Shown: positions 24,766 to 33,686, counted from the first letter of the stretch. The stretch: 49,441 nt of DNA from Methanobacteriota archaeon (GCA_030054735.1 JASGVX010000091.1:1-49441); one strand, 5' to 3'. Numbers and translations are program-made. The notes: generated by a model from the sequence alone, not told the origin.

Positions 24766-25916
24766 TCTTGATTTCCTAAAAGAAGTTCATACCCGGTGTA
24801 TAACCACCCTCGAAGATTGGATTCTATACGAGGATATTCCATTCTCAGTCGATTCCTCAGAAACCTGCCTCTGTTGACAGGGTTATTTCATCACTTGACG
24901 AATCGGTGGGGTTGATGTTTCGTTGTTTAGCGGTTTTAATATTGTGTTGGCAGGGTTATTGCATCACTTGACGAATCGGTAGAGTTTCTCGGTTTTGGAG
25001 AAGCACTCCACGGCGGCGAGGACATTCTGTACGCCACAACCGGCTCTACGGGCGCCTGGCGGAGGGACTTGGCTACAGCGCCATCGCCATAGAGAGCAGT
25101 TTCCTTCGGGCGTTATAGTGAACGATTACGTGGCCGGTCACGCCCCTGATCGTATGAGGTTATGCAGGATACCTGACTTAACACAGCTTTGGCCGCCTCG
25201 AAGCAAATTGGGAACTCGCAGAGTGTATGCGGCGATACAATGCCGTTCCTTCTCATCACGTCAAACTTCATTTTTACGGCTTCGATAGCCCAACTGAAAT
25301 GACATGCAGCGACCGACCACAAAAGGTCCTGAATTTTGTTCTCGATTACCCCGCCTTGGTTGATTGTGTAAGCGACAAAGAGCATCGGGAACGCATCGAC
25401 CCATTTCTTGGACAGGACTCCGGTTGGGAGAAATCAGATGCAATGGTGGATCCAACAAGTTCGATTGGCCTGTCATCAGACGAAGCTGCTTTGCGAATCG
25501 AGATTTAGGATCTGATTTCAAAGATATGCACACGCCGTCCCATTTAGTGGCTAAAAGCGACAAAAACAACTCTATGGAAGCCATGCATTATGCGGCTGTA
25601 GCACGGCAGCTATTAAACTATCATGCCGCAGTGGCACGGAAGTATTAGCATGGTGGCCAGCGGGGTCTCACCTCAATGCGATGTTCGGCCCGCACTATGC
25701 TATCATCGGTTCGGCAGTGGGAGATTCTGACGATAATAGAGTCGTCCAGCCCGAAAACGACACTCTTGAAGCGCGGTTGACTACCGTACCGGGGCCGGCA
25801 CGTTTTATCCCAACCCATAATTGCATGGGGCTTTCAACTCAGGCAATTGAAGCTCTTCCGACTCGATAGTGCAATATTAAGAACACGACTTATTTCGCAT
25901 TAACTCCACAAAAGCG
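24766..25916 (+). pseudogene. Erythromycin-esterase-family gene, heavily decayed
   Basis: Family-specific blocks appear in order but in shifting frames. They are TTLEDWILYEDIPFSVDSSE (24800s), VDRVIxSLDESV (present twice because about 71 bases are duplicated, 24880-24987), FGEALHGGEDIL (about 24990), and NRLYGRLAEGLGYSAIAIES ending in TAG near 25107. Then VNDYVAGHAP, FGRLEANWEL, HFYGFDSPTEM, DPTSSIGLSSDEAALRIE, ARQLLNYHAAVAR, WPAGSHLNAMFGPHYAIIGS and PGPARFIPTH follow, and the end KNTTYFALTP. These match the Ere/DUF clade of erythromycin esterases, which hydrolyse macrolides and related lactones. At least five frameshifts or stops occur. A gap between HAAVAR and WPAG removes the segment that should carry the catalytic second histidine. 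Higher GC than its surroundings suggests transfer from a bacterium. Confidence 0.85.
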
Positions 25917-26084
25917 TACACTTTTTTTTGAGTTAGCTATATCCAGAGGGTATAATGCGAGTTTTGAAATTCAAACTTATGAATTTTTGAGTAAGGATAA
26001 TAACCCACTCCTTGACACCTGCATTTGCCCAGTTGTTCGGGCACTAAATAGGGACTGTGGTTTTTAGATCTGCCCGCTTCTCGG

Positions 26085-26172
26085 CTGCTGTCATGTCAGT
26101 CATCAAGGATTATACAATTTTGAATCATTGTAATCGATTATATACGATATCTTAACGTTGACGAGACACTAG
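26085..26172 (+). repeat. 88-bp miniature inverted-repeat element, copy 3
   Basis: Starts near CTGCTGTCATGTCAGTCATCAAGGATT and ends TTGACGAGACACTAG. It is colinear with copy 1 (6395-6482) with about ten differences. The left terminal repeat is the most changed (CTGC instead of CTAG). Non-coding, 95 bases before the heptad-repeat protein gene. Confidence 0.8.
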
Positions 26173-26266
26173 TCTATAGCCTTCTTTGACCTTAACATAT
26201 TTATCTTTTTAAAGCATTAAATAACTTCATAAATAATAAGATGCAATAAAAGATCTTGGGGATTAC

Positions 26267-26617
26267 ATGAATAAACTTATGGAAATAGTAGTTTATATCT
26301 TGGCCGCAATAGGACTTGCTTGTGTTGTAAAACATATACGTATCACAAATTGCAAAGAAGGCTGTTGTTTTTGTAATTTGTTTGATACAAAAGTAGAAGA
26401 ATCTAAAACAAGAACAGAAGACATTAAAACAAGAGCAGAAGAGATTAAAACAAAAGTAGAAGGGATTAAAACAAAAGTAGAAGAATCTAAAACAAGAACA
26501 GAAGGGATTAAAACAAAAGTAGGCGAGATCAACACAAAAATACAAAAATTTAAAACAAAAGAAAAAGAAGAAAAAAGAACTGGTTCAAGGTATGGTTCTA
26601 ATCCGGTAAAGTATTAA
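26267..26617 (+). CDS. Single-pass membrane protein with nine-heptad charged repeat
   Basis: A 116-residue protein of unknown function. A membrane helix (IVVYILAAIGLACVVKHI) is followed by a short cysteine cluster (CKEGCCFC, residues ~29-36). Nine near-perfect seven-residue repeats follow (TKVEESK, TRTEDIK, TRAEEIK, TKVEGIK...), encoded by 21-base tandem repeats from about 26386 to 26574, and a basic tail ends the protein. The heptads should form a long charged coiled coil. The repeated DNA means length may vary between strains. The ribosome-binding site is weak (GGGGAT). The 88-bp element lies just upstream. Confidence 0.65.
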   Translation: MNKLMEIVVYILAAIGLACVVKHIRITNCKEGCCFCNLFDTKVEESKTRTEDIKTRAEEIKTKVEGIKTKVEESKTRTEGIKTKVGEINTKIQKFKTKEKEEKRTGSRYGSNPVKY

Positions 26618-26792
26618 CAAAAGATCAACAAAATATCTTAAACTTTTCTTTTTTTTAATTTATTCTTTTATACAATATTATAATAAGTATATAATTGAGG
26701 TTTTGGTTAAAACTACTTTTGAGAAAGAGCTTGTTCGTTACTCCTACAAAACAGTGTTGCTTCTTTTATATTTACAACTTCCACATATTATG

Positions 26793-26953
26793 CCTAACTT
26801 CCGCCTTTTTAAGCGCATAAGGTTCTTCTGATATCCCCTATTATGTGCTTAAACTTAATCGCATGAATAATAAGTTCTAATTTAAAATAACAATCATCTG
26901 ACATAGTAGATTAGTGAAATTAGATTTATGCGCTTAAATTTTGGGAACTCAGG
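26793..26953 (+). repeat. Miniature element Y, copy 3, with target duplication
   Basis: Begins CCTAACTTCCGCC and ends GGGAACTCAGG. The 161-bp copy is flanked by ATTATG on both sides (26787-26792 and 26954-26959), again six bases. Same orientation as the nested 16.8-kb copy, and the interiors nearly match. Located between the heptad-repeat gene and the PaaK-type ligase. Confidence 0.88.
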
Positions 26954-27181
26954 ATTATGCGGTCAATGAACTTCAAACCCACCAAATTTTCGGACCTTCA
27001 CTTCCAAAAAGTTAATTCAACAAAATTTATATGTGGAGAGGATTACAGAACAGAAAGATTTTTCCAAACGTTATACATACTCATAGATTAATTAATATAG
27101 CATGACATGTAGAGACATGGCATTCATACATTAGAATTTATGATTTGAGAATGGTGTTACAAATTAAAGAAGGTTCTTTTA

Positions 27182-28483
27182 ATGAAATACTGGCAGCCGA
27201 AATATGAAACAATGGATCCCGAAGAACTGAAGAGACTTCAGCTAAAACGTCTGCAACACAGCGCAAAGCTGGTCTACAAGAATGTTCCTTTCTATAGGCA
27301 GAAATTCAAAGAGGCAAGAGTTACTCCCGATGACATCAAAACGCTTGATGATGTCCGGAAACTGCCCTTCACGCGCAAAACAGACCTTCGGGACAATTAT
27401 CCTTTCGGCCTTTTTGCTGCAAAAAAAGAAGATATAGTGAGAATCCACGCCTCATCAGGAACCAGCGGAAAGCCCACAGTTGTTGGTTATACCGCAAAGG
27501 ATTTAGATACCTGGTCTGACTTGATAGCCCGCAGCCTTACAATGATAGCCCTTTCAAAAGGTGACGTCATCCAGAACTCCATGAACTATGGCCTCTTTAC
27601 CGGGGGCATGGGCTTCCACTACGGTGTAGAGAAAATGGGAGCCATGGTCGTGCCCGCAGCAACAGGAAACACTGCCAAGCAGCTTGAGATGATGATCGAC
27701 TTCGGGGTTACAGCAGTTCACTGCACTCCTTCTTATGCTTTTTACCTTGCTGAGACCGCTGAAGAGCTTGACCTCGTAGACAAGCTCTCTTTAAAAGCAG
27801 CCATCTTCGGCGGCGAACCCTGGTCGGAAAACACCAGAAAACAGCTTGAGAAAAGGCTCAAGCTCAAAGCCTATGACTGTTACGGCCTCTCCGAAATGAT
27901 CGGTCCCGGTGTCGGCTTCGAATGCCAGGAACAGAACAGCCTGCATGTCTGGAGCGACAACTTCCTCGTAGAAGTCCTTGACGAAAACGGAGAACAGGTT
28001 TCGGATGGCGAAAAAGGAGAACTTGTACTGACATCCCTAAATAAAGAAGGCTTCTGCAATATAAGATACCGGACAGGCGATATGACAAGACTCCTTGAGT
28101 CCGAATGTGACTGTGGTAGGACCACCACAAGGATCTCACGCTTGCTCGGCAGATCCGACGATATGTTGATCGTAAGAGGTATCAATGTCTTCCCCTCCCA
28201 GATCCAGGACGTTATTTCAAGGATACCTGAGGTCGGTGAACAGTTCCAGCTTGTCCTCGACCGAAACAGACACATGCTCGATGAACTCACAGTTGAAGTC
28301 GAACTTGAAAATAATGCCTTTACTGGCGACCTCAAAGACCTCAAAGCCATCCAGGATCACGTCCAGCACGAACTCAAAGCCGTCCTTAATATCCGCACAA
28401 ACGTTGAGCTGCTAGAGAAAGGCAGCATAGAGCGGACCGCAGGAAAGGCAAAGAGGATCATTGACAGGAGGTCACAGATCTGA
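27182..28483 (+). CDS. Phenylacetate-CoA ligase-like acyl-CoA ligase
   Basis: An AMP-forming acyl/aryl-CoA ligase of the PaaK branch. The 433-residue product has the P-loop HASSGTSGKPTVVGYT near residue 92, EPWSENTRKQLE, YGLSEMIGPGVGFECQ near 235, the YRTGDMTRL block near 298 and a C-terminal GRSDDMLIVRGINVFPSQIQ near 325. In methanogens such enzymes are thought to activate aromatic acids, for instance in aromatic amino-acid synthesis from aryl acids. No indolepyruvate oxidoreductase genes flank it here, so the substrate is unknown. Codon use is G/C-richer and ordered, typical of an expressed core gene. Confidence 0.85.
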   Translation: MKYWQPKYETMDPEELKRLQLKRLQHSAKLVYKNVPFYRQKFKEARVTPDDIKTLDDVRKLPFTRKTDLRDNYPFGLFAAKKEDIVRIHASSGTSGKPTVVGYTAKDLDTWSDLIARSLTMIALSKGDVIQNSMNYGLFTGGMGFHYGVEKMGAMVVPAATGNTAKQLEMMIDFGVTAVHCTPSYAFYLAETAEELDLVDKLSLKAAIFGGEPWSENTRKQLEKRLKLKAYDCYGLSEMIGPGVGFECQEQNSLHVWSDNFLVEVLDENGEQVSDGEKGELVLTSLNKEGFCNIRYRTGDMTRLLESECDCGRTTTRISRLLGRSDDMLIVRGINVFPSQIQDVISRIPEVGEQFQLVLDRNRHMLDELTVEVELENNAFTGDLKDLKAIQDHVQHELKAVLNIRTNVELLEKGSIERTAGKAKRIIDRRSQI

Positions 28484-28521
28484 GCACCGCGCAGCTTTGA
28501 ATTATTGTTTCATAACTTAAT

Positions 28522-28564
28522 AATCAGGGATTAATAACCAGGGAGTTTTACTCTCTGATTTTTC
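28522..28564 (+). terminator. Candidate hairpin terminator after the PaaK-like gene
   Basis: AATCAGGGA (28522-28530) can pair with TCTCTGATT (28552-28560) with one G-U pair, followed directly by TTT. It lies 40-80 bases after the stop. The loop is about 21 bases, so the case is moderate. Confidence 0.45.
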
Positions 28565-29045
28565 CTTAACTTTTTTTTGCATCCTTTAAACGAGATTTCA
28601 ATTTCTTTTTTCAAACAGCAGCCGTATTGAAAATTTGCTTTTCAGGACCTCGGGCAAGCTCCCGCTCGATGCAGAAGAGCGGCCTGTCTCATAAAGACAT
28701 AAAAGACAAAAAAGACGAGAGAAGCCAGTAAGCAAAACCACTAAAGAGCCACAGATTTGCTAAAGAAGAATTAAACATTAATTGTAACTATTCAGCCTAT
28801 GTAAAACAACATAATCGCCATCTTTATTCAAGTTCAACTAATAAATTTCAATGAATCAATTTTCTTTGATTGTCTGTGTTTGATTTCGTTTTTTCAATTC
28901 TAATTGCTTAGTTCTCTAACTCCTCTAATTAATTAAAATCCATATCAATTGACTCGTTTGGATAGGCTGGACAGTTACCATTAATTTACTAATCAAAAAA
29001 TAATGACCCCCAAAGTTGTCAAGAAAAAGGATAGTACTCTGAAGT
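28565..29045. other. Gene-poor gap with one IS66-type end
   Basis: No gene seen. GTAACTATTCAG at 28784-28795, followed by CCTATGTAA, matches the outer ends at 1086 and 49316, so a solo terminus of the same IS is left here. Nothing of a transposase is readable in this gap, which suggests a deleted copy. The rest is A/T-rich. Confidence 0.45.
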
Positions 29046-29670
29046 TTAAAAGAGGAAATGTGTCGGTGAAGAGACAAATTGGTTCGCTGTCCATAGATAG
29101 CATGCATCATTCTTGGGTGCCAGGACGCTAACTTCTCTCTAGATACCATAATTACCATCTGGAACCCACATACTGGTCGGAAGCTCCATGGCATTCGATT
29201 CGGTGTATTTATTGAGAATCGCAATAATCCTCAGCTATCAGAGTTCATCCACAAACTCAAACTCTGTTTTCCCAATTCTGTGGACTCTTTGCTCTGGCAC
29301 ATCATATTAATCCAGCTTCGTAGTGTTACTGGGAGTAATCCGGAAAACAGTTGCTGGCGTATTATTGATGTAATCGTCGCCAGCTTGCATGTCATTGAAT
29401 AGAGCTAGCCTAATAAACATCACAAAAGTATTGGAATTATTCTCTAAGCCAATATTCAATTTGCTTGACGGGATCACAAAAGTGTAATTATGCCATCTGA
29501 ATATCCTGAAGACTGTGCAGGAGCGCGGATCCGTGATCAATGCTTTTATCCGCCGTAGACCGTAGAAGTTTGATTGAAATGATTTCCAGACGATCCGTTT
29601 GAAGTCCCTTCTGTTTTAATCACTGCCAGATTCAGCGGGTCACCAGGTTGGCCCAGATCCACTTTGTTTC
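29046..29670 (-). pseudogene. Decayed surface/secreted protein gene
   Basis: On the minus strand, protein-like blocks follow each other with breaks: DLGQPGDPLNLAVIKTEGTS and HFNQTSTVYGG (stop), then RWHNYTFVIPSSKLNIG, FNDMQAGDDYINNTPATVF (TAA near 29307) and YDVPEQRVHRIGKTEFEFVDEL (TGA TAG). NAMELPTSMWVPDGNYGI (TAG) and REVSVLAPKNDACYLWTANQ follow. The aromatic and asparagine-rich style is that of archaeal extracellular proteins, but I do not recognise the family. It lies 44 bases downstream of a membrane protein gene of the same strand and may once have been in that transcript. Confidence 0.45.
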
Positions 29671-29713
29671 ATTTCCATACGTGCGAGTTGAAAAGTAAAG
29701 TGAGGTGGAGTCC

Positions 29714-30805
29714 TTAAAACCTTGCCCCACTCATTTTTACTGCCGTATCGTAACCAAGCACCCCTCCTATAAGCCCCCCGGCACAGGCAAATGCAAGCTG
29801 GAGCCCTATATACCAGGGCGCATAGGAGATTTTCCATTCAACAGGTGCATAGAGCAGGTAAAACACAAGTGTTGAGACCACTCCTCTTGATATGCCATAG
29901 ATAATTGCAGTCACACGCCTGTCTGCATAATCCATCCTGAAAAGGAAGACCAGGAGATCGACAACAACCCCTTCGGCAAGGTAAAATCCAAGCCACATGA
30001 TATGGGAACCCCAGACAACCATGCTGATGAGCAGGACACAGGTAAAGAGCAGAGTTGCAGTCCCGGGTTTTCGGACCAGCTGCAGGGCAACTATCATCAG
30101 GACAACAGTGGGGATTGCAATGACCAGCCCGTCAAACCAGCCCAGGTTGATAAGCTTGCTAAGATACCTGAAAACTACTGCGATGACGGCAGCGAGGAGG
30201 GCTATAGTTATCAGGTCAACAGTTGTAAACAGGTCAAGGACCCCGGAACGTTTTACCGCAGCTAATATTCCGACAAAAAGCAAGAGGCTTGCCAGGATCG
30301 TAAAATAGGTCAGCCAGGAAGGCGGGGGTATGATGCTGACCTTATGTTCACTCTGCACTTCCCCTCCAGTGTAAGCAGTGTGAACCATGAAAACTGCCTG
30401 TTTTTTGAACTCGATAGAGGCAGGAGGTTTTACGTCAAGGAAAACGCTTGCACTCTCTCCGGGTGCCAGGTCCCCTATTTCAGCCGTAATCTTCTGCCCT
30501 TCTTCTGTTATGGGGTAACGCTGTGGGGAGACAGTGGCTTCCAGGCTATCCGGTGCTTCAATGAGTACGGTTATGCTGTACAGGGTCTCAGTTCCAGGAT
30601 TCTCAATGTTTATCCGCGCTCTTTCCCATGAGCTCCCCGCTACAAGAACACCAGAAGCTTTGTTTTTGTCAAGGGGAATTTCCAGGCTGCATTCGAGAGG
30701 GGTGGCAGATGAACCGGAAGCTGCTCCTGCTGCAAGGGCTCCCTGGGCAAAGGAAGCTGTCAGGATAAGCGCAAGCATCACTTGAAGAATCCATCCGTAT
30801 TTCAT
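29714..30805 (-). CDS. Membrane protein: secreted CARDB-like domain plus multi-helix C-terminal domain
   Basis: A 363-residue protein. A signal peptide (MKYGWILQVMLALILTASFA) is followed by an immunoglobulin-like extracellular domain of ~130 residues (CARDB/NEW3 type: GTETLYSITVLIEAPDSL, LAPGESASVFLDVKPP). About seven membrane segments follow from residue 165 on. The last part (YLAEGVVVDLLVFLFR, then CAGGLIGGVLGYDTAV) resembles ECF-transporter substrate-binding components, though I cannot prove it. It is the last intact gene of a minus-strand set that follows a secreted protein and a MacB-like permease, so an envelope export or surface role fits. Confidence 0.55.
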   Translation of the reverse strand: MKYGWILQVMLALILTASFAQGALAAGAASGSSATPLECSLEIPLDKNKASGVLVAGSSWERARINIENPGTETLYSITVLIEAPDSLEATVSPQRYPITEEGQKITAEIGDLAPGESASVFLDVKPPASIEFKKQAVFMVHTAYTGGEVQSEHKVSIIPPPSWLTYFTILASLLLFVGILAAVKRSGVLDLFTTVDLITIALLAAVIAVVFRYLSKLINLGWFDGLVIAIPTVVLMIVALQLVRKPGTATLLFTCVLLISMVVWGSHIMWLGFYLAEGVVVDLLVFLFRMDYADRRVTAIIYGISRGVVSTLVFYLLYAPVEWKISYAPWYIGLQLAFACAGGLIGGVLGYDTAVKMSGARF

Positions 30806-30871
30806 TTTTTACCTCATCTTAATCTTCATCTTAATAAATTTCTTTTTGCTTCATGTCAGTAGAATTTTATC

Positions 30872-31810
30872 TCAAACCTTTCTCTTCCTGAACCTCAGGA
30901 AAAAAGCCGTACAGGCCAGGAGAGAGACAATAATTACTGGATAAGGGACCTCTCCACCTTTTGCAGTTTTTTGTTCATGGATTTTGAGAAACTCGCTTTC
31001 TGACTCCGGCTCGGAAACAAGGACTGCAACACAGGGATGGAGATAACCCTCATCACCTCTTTCAAAGCGGAGGGTACTTTCCGTACTTTTCGGGGAGACC
31101 GAAACCGAGTAGAGGTCAAAGTATTTGCCCTGTGAGGATCTCCCCACATCGCTTCCGATTATTTCAGAGTCAAAATAGAGTTCATCCTTTTCTCCTTCTG
31201 TTCCTGCCACGAGCAGGGTATGGAGGCTTCCATTTTTCCCGGGGGATGTGCCTTTAAAGGTGCTTACCACACTGTCTTTTTTATTCGTATATGAAAGGGC
31301 ATAGTTTCCTTCGTTTATCCAGAACCTTACAGGGGATAGAGATCTGTTTTCTGAAACAGCTGCAAGCACAATTCCATAGGGCCCCCCACCAGGGTTTTTA
31401 GATATAACTGATACTTCATTTAACCCTTCATGAATTAAAGTGCTGGCATTAAAGCAATAGAGAGCCGTACCCCAGGCAGAAACATAATCGGGCTCAAGTT
31501 TAATCGAATCTTCCTGACTGTTGACAATTAAGCGGATACTGTCCCCACTATCGTAGTTCCAGACAGGTACATAAAGCCTGGCATACTTTATCTCTCCTGG
31601 AGGGAGGTCGAAATACTGGATGTAAGGGTTCTCTCTGGTGTACCCATGCCCTCCATCAAAGTACACATTTCCCCTTACGACTCCTTCTGCTATTGTATAT
31701 GGGGGCATGCCGTCTCCCTGCCAGCCTCCGTTTCCCGAAAATAAGGAAAACAATAACAGCAGGCCGGCTCCGAGAAGCCCCGCGATAAGGATTTTTTTTC
31801 TGATATCCAG
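30872..31810 (-). CDS. Secreted DUF3344-like protein with C-terminal membrane anchor
   Basis: Extracellular protein. The mature part has the DUF3344-like beta domain (GNVYFDGGHGYTREN, YARLYVPVWNYDSGD, VSVISKNPGGGPYGIVLAAV, YSVSVSPKSTESTLRF) and a C-terminal helix (PVIIVSLLACTAFFLRF) followed by basic residues. Only TTG 31753 is a standard start, yet the frame upstream reads a textbook signal peptide (LDIRKKILIAGLLGAGLLLL) from a CTG at 31808-31810, about ten bases after AGGAG. I therefore extend it to that CTG and mark the start as unproven. It lies between the MacB-like permease and the CARDB-like membrane protein. Confidence 0.6.
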   Translation of the reverse strand: MDIRKKILIAGLLGAGLLLLFSLFSGNGGWQGDGMPPYTIAEGVVRGNVYFDGGHGYTRENPYIQYFDLPPGEIKYARLYVPVWNYDSGDSIRLIVNSQEDSIKLEPDYVSAWGTALYCFNASTLIHEGLNEVSVISKNPGGGPYGIVLAAVSENRSLSPVRFWINEGNYALSYTNKKDSVVSTFKGTSPGKNGSLHTLLVAGTEGEKDELYFDSEIIGSDVGRSSQGKYFDLYSVSVSPKSTESTLRFERGDEGYLHPCVAVLVSEPESESEFLKIHEQKTAKGGEVPYPVIIVSLLACTAFFLRFRKRKV

Positions 31811-31874
31811 GGCAGCTCAGCTCCTGAAATTATACCTTTTCCAGGGCAGTTCCTTTTGCAATTGACTCACTCCT

Positions 31875-33065
31875 TTAAAATTGCCTCAAAGCACTGACAG
31901 GGTCCAGTTTTGAAGCCCTCCAGGCAGGATAAAGCCCTGAAACTACGGACACAAGTAGTGAGATAAGAACTCCGCCTGCAAGAATTTCAAAGTTTAAGGC
32001 GGTCAGATGCTCTATATTTCCTATCTCAAGCCTTGACATAAGGAGAGCTCTTCCGATCTTATCTATGAAGGTTGCAAAGAAAACTCCAAGGAGGTCTCCT
32101 AAAACTCCGCCCAGCACTCCAATAAACATGCATTCGGCTAAAAACATCCGCAGGATGTCAGACTCTGAAGCTCCTATGGCCTTTGAAATCCCGATTTCGC
32201 GGGTCCTTTCATAGACTGAGACCACCATAGTGTTAACTACCATAAGTCCGCCTACAAGCAGGGAGATACTTGAGAAAAAGGCAAGGACAAGAGTTACTCC
32301 GTTCATGACCCGATTAACGGAGTCGATTTCGTCCTGGGCACTTGAAGAGGAAAGTCCCAGTTTTTCTATCTGCTCCCTTGATTCGTGAACCAGGGAAGAA
32401 CTTTCAACCTTTATCAGGACCCCGTCATAATACTCTTTTTTGCTGAGCTCTTTTGCTTGTTCGAGCTTCATGAAGGCTCCAGAATCAATTTCATTTCCTG
32501 AAGGCTTCAGATAACCCACCGGAATGAAGCTTATTTCCCTGTCGAGAGGTTTTCCATCCTCTCCGTAAAGGCGCAGTTTGGCTGTTATTGGGCTTCCTAT
32601 CCTGGCTCCGTCTATTTTTTCCAGCTTTTCCCAGAGGTCACTTCCAAGCACAATCTGGTTTTCTCCACCATCAAGCCAGCTCCCTTCGTCAAGCTCAAGC
32701 TCATTTGCAGTCCTGTAAACCTCCTCTACCCCGAATATTTCAAAATATGTTCCGGAAGGGCTTACATAGGCATCTTTTACGTAAGGACAGACGACTTCCC
32801 AGTACTCCTTTATTTCCTCTACTTTTGAGTCGCTTATAAGGACAAGTCCATTTTCCCTGAAACCTGGGGAGACCTCAATTAATGTAAGGTCCCGGGACTT
32901 CTGAATTTCTTCTATTGCATTAATGCGGAGCCCTTCTCCTAACGAGACAACGGCTACCACCGTAGCCACTCCTACAGCTATTCCTAGGAGAATAAGAAAG
33001 GTTCTAAGCTTTTTAAGGCGCAGCTGTCGTATTGCCATTGCCAACTCTTCAATCAAGCCGTTCAC
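31875..33065 (-). CDS. MacB/LolE-type ABC permease (FtsX-like)
   Basis: A 396-residue permease of the MacB/FtsX family with four membrane helices: one N-terminal (LRTFLILLGIAVGVATVVAVV) and three C-terminal. A large extracellular region lies between them (residues ~50-265), and the typical TREIGISKAIGASESDIL motif near 305 is where the ATPase docks. The C-terminal ends GLYPAWRASKLDPVSALR as in the family. No ABC ATPase gene is found within 500 bases upstream or in the set. Start GTG 33065 is chosen; the frame also has TTG 33089 upstream. It may use an ATPase encoded elsewhere. Confidence 0.8.
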   Translation of the reverse strand: MNGLIEELAMAIRQLRLKKLRTFLILLGIAVGVATVVAVVSLGEGLRINAIEEIQKSRDLTLIEVSPGFRENGLVLISDSKVEEIKEYWEVVCPYVKDAYVSPSGTYFEIFGVEEVYRTANELELDEGSWLDGGENQIVLGSDLWEKLEKIDGARIGSPITAKLRLYGEDGKPLDREISFIPVGYLKPSGNEIDSGAFMKLEQAKELSKKEYYDGVLIKVESSSLVHESREQIEKLGLSSSSAQDEIDSVNRVMNGVTLVLAFFSSISLLVGGLMVVNTMVVSVYERTREIGISKAIGASESDILRMFLAECMFIGVLGGVLGDLLGVFFATFIDKIGRALLMSRLEIGNIEHLTALNFEILAGGVLISLLVSVVSGLYPAWRASKLDPVSALRQF

Positions 33066-33139
33066 CAGTCCTTTTTCCAGTTCCTGCAATAGGAGCAGGA
33101 TCCAGATTAGCGCATATTAATTTATGAGTACAAAGGTGT

Positions 33140-33600
33140 TAATGAATAATGCTGAAAACTACAAGATTTCATGTTACTATATTTTAATTAAATGAGATAT
33201 ATTCAGAATTATATTAAATAACATAAATTCTCAATATATAATCTTTTTGATTTTTAGCGAAGATGATTCATTGAAGTAAACTTTGCGCCTGATAAATATG
33301 TTCCATTTTTCAAAAAAAACTAAAATCAAATTATAATGCAACCATTATAATGCAGCAAATTATATTTACTGACAAAGTCCTGAGATCTCGGGCAGGTCTT
33401 TCGATATTTCATAAACTAATAACCTTCTTTCGGCAGGTCGACATTTAATTTTTCAGCTCTTGTTTTACTTTTCAGCTCTTGTTTAACTTTTCAGTTCTTG
33501 TTTTACTTTTCAGTTCTTGTTTAACTTTTCAGTTCTTGTTTAACTTTTCAGGTTTTTCTGGGTCTTTTCTTTTCTTTTGTTTTTGCTTTTGCCTTTGCTT
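33140..33600. other. Gap with element X fragment and 19-bp tandem repeats
   Basis: An X-type end, CTTTCGGCAGGTCGACATTTAATTTTTCA, occurs at about 33426-33454 in reverse orientation, with no opposite end. It runs directly into five tandem units of about 19 bases (TTTTCAGyTCTTGTTTwAC, about 33449-33548). The rest is A/T-rich and includes the upstream promoter of surE. No gene. Confidence 0.6.
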
Positions 33601-33686
33601 TTAATTCTTAAGTCAGCAATGTGAAAACAAAATAAGTGCCGCGTTTCCATAAATTTTAAATTATCCTGCAACTTATGGGAAAGCTG

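Noticed and set aside
24995-25648. Several 90-107-codon open frames on both strands at 25.0-25.6 kb
   Set aside because: They are shadow frames of the erythromycin-esterase pseudogene; only the block-by-block reading gives family motifs.
26593-26606. tRNA T-loop-like GGTTCAAGG near the heptad-repeat gene's end
   Set aside because: No matching stems or anticodon arm; lies inside a coding region. A scan of the intergenic gaps by eye showed no complete tRNA.
33449-33548. Possible CRISPR-like array from regularly spaced units
   Set aside because: Units are directly tandem without unique spacers and no cas genes are present.
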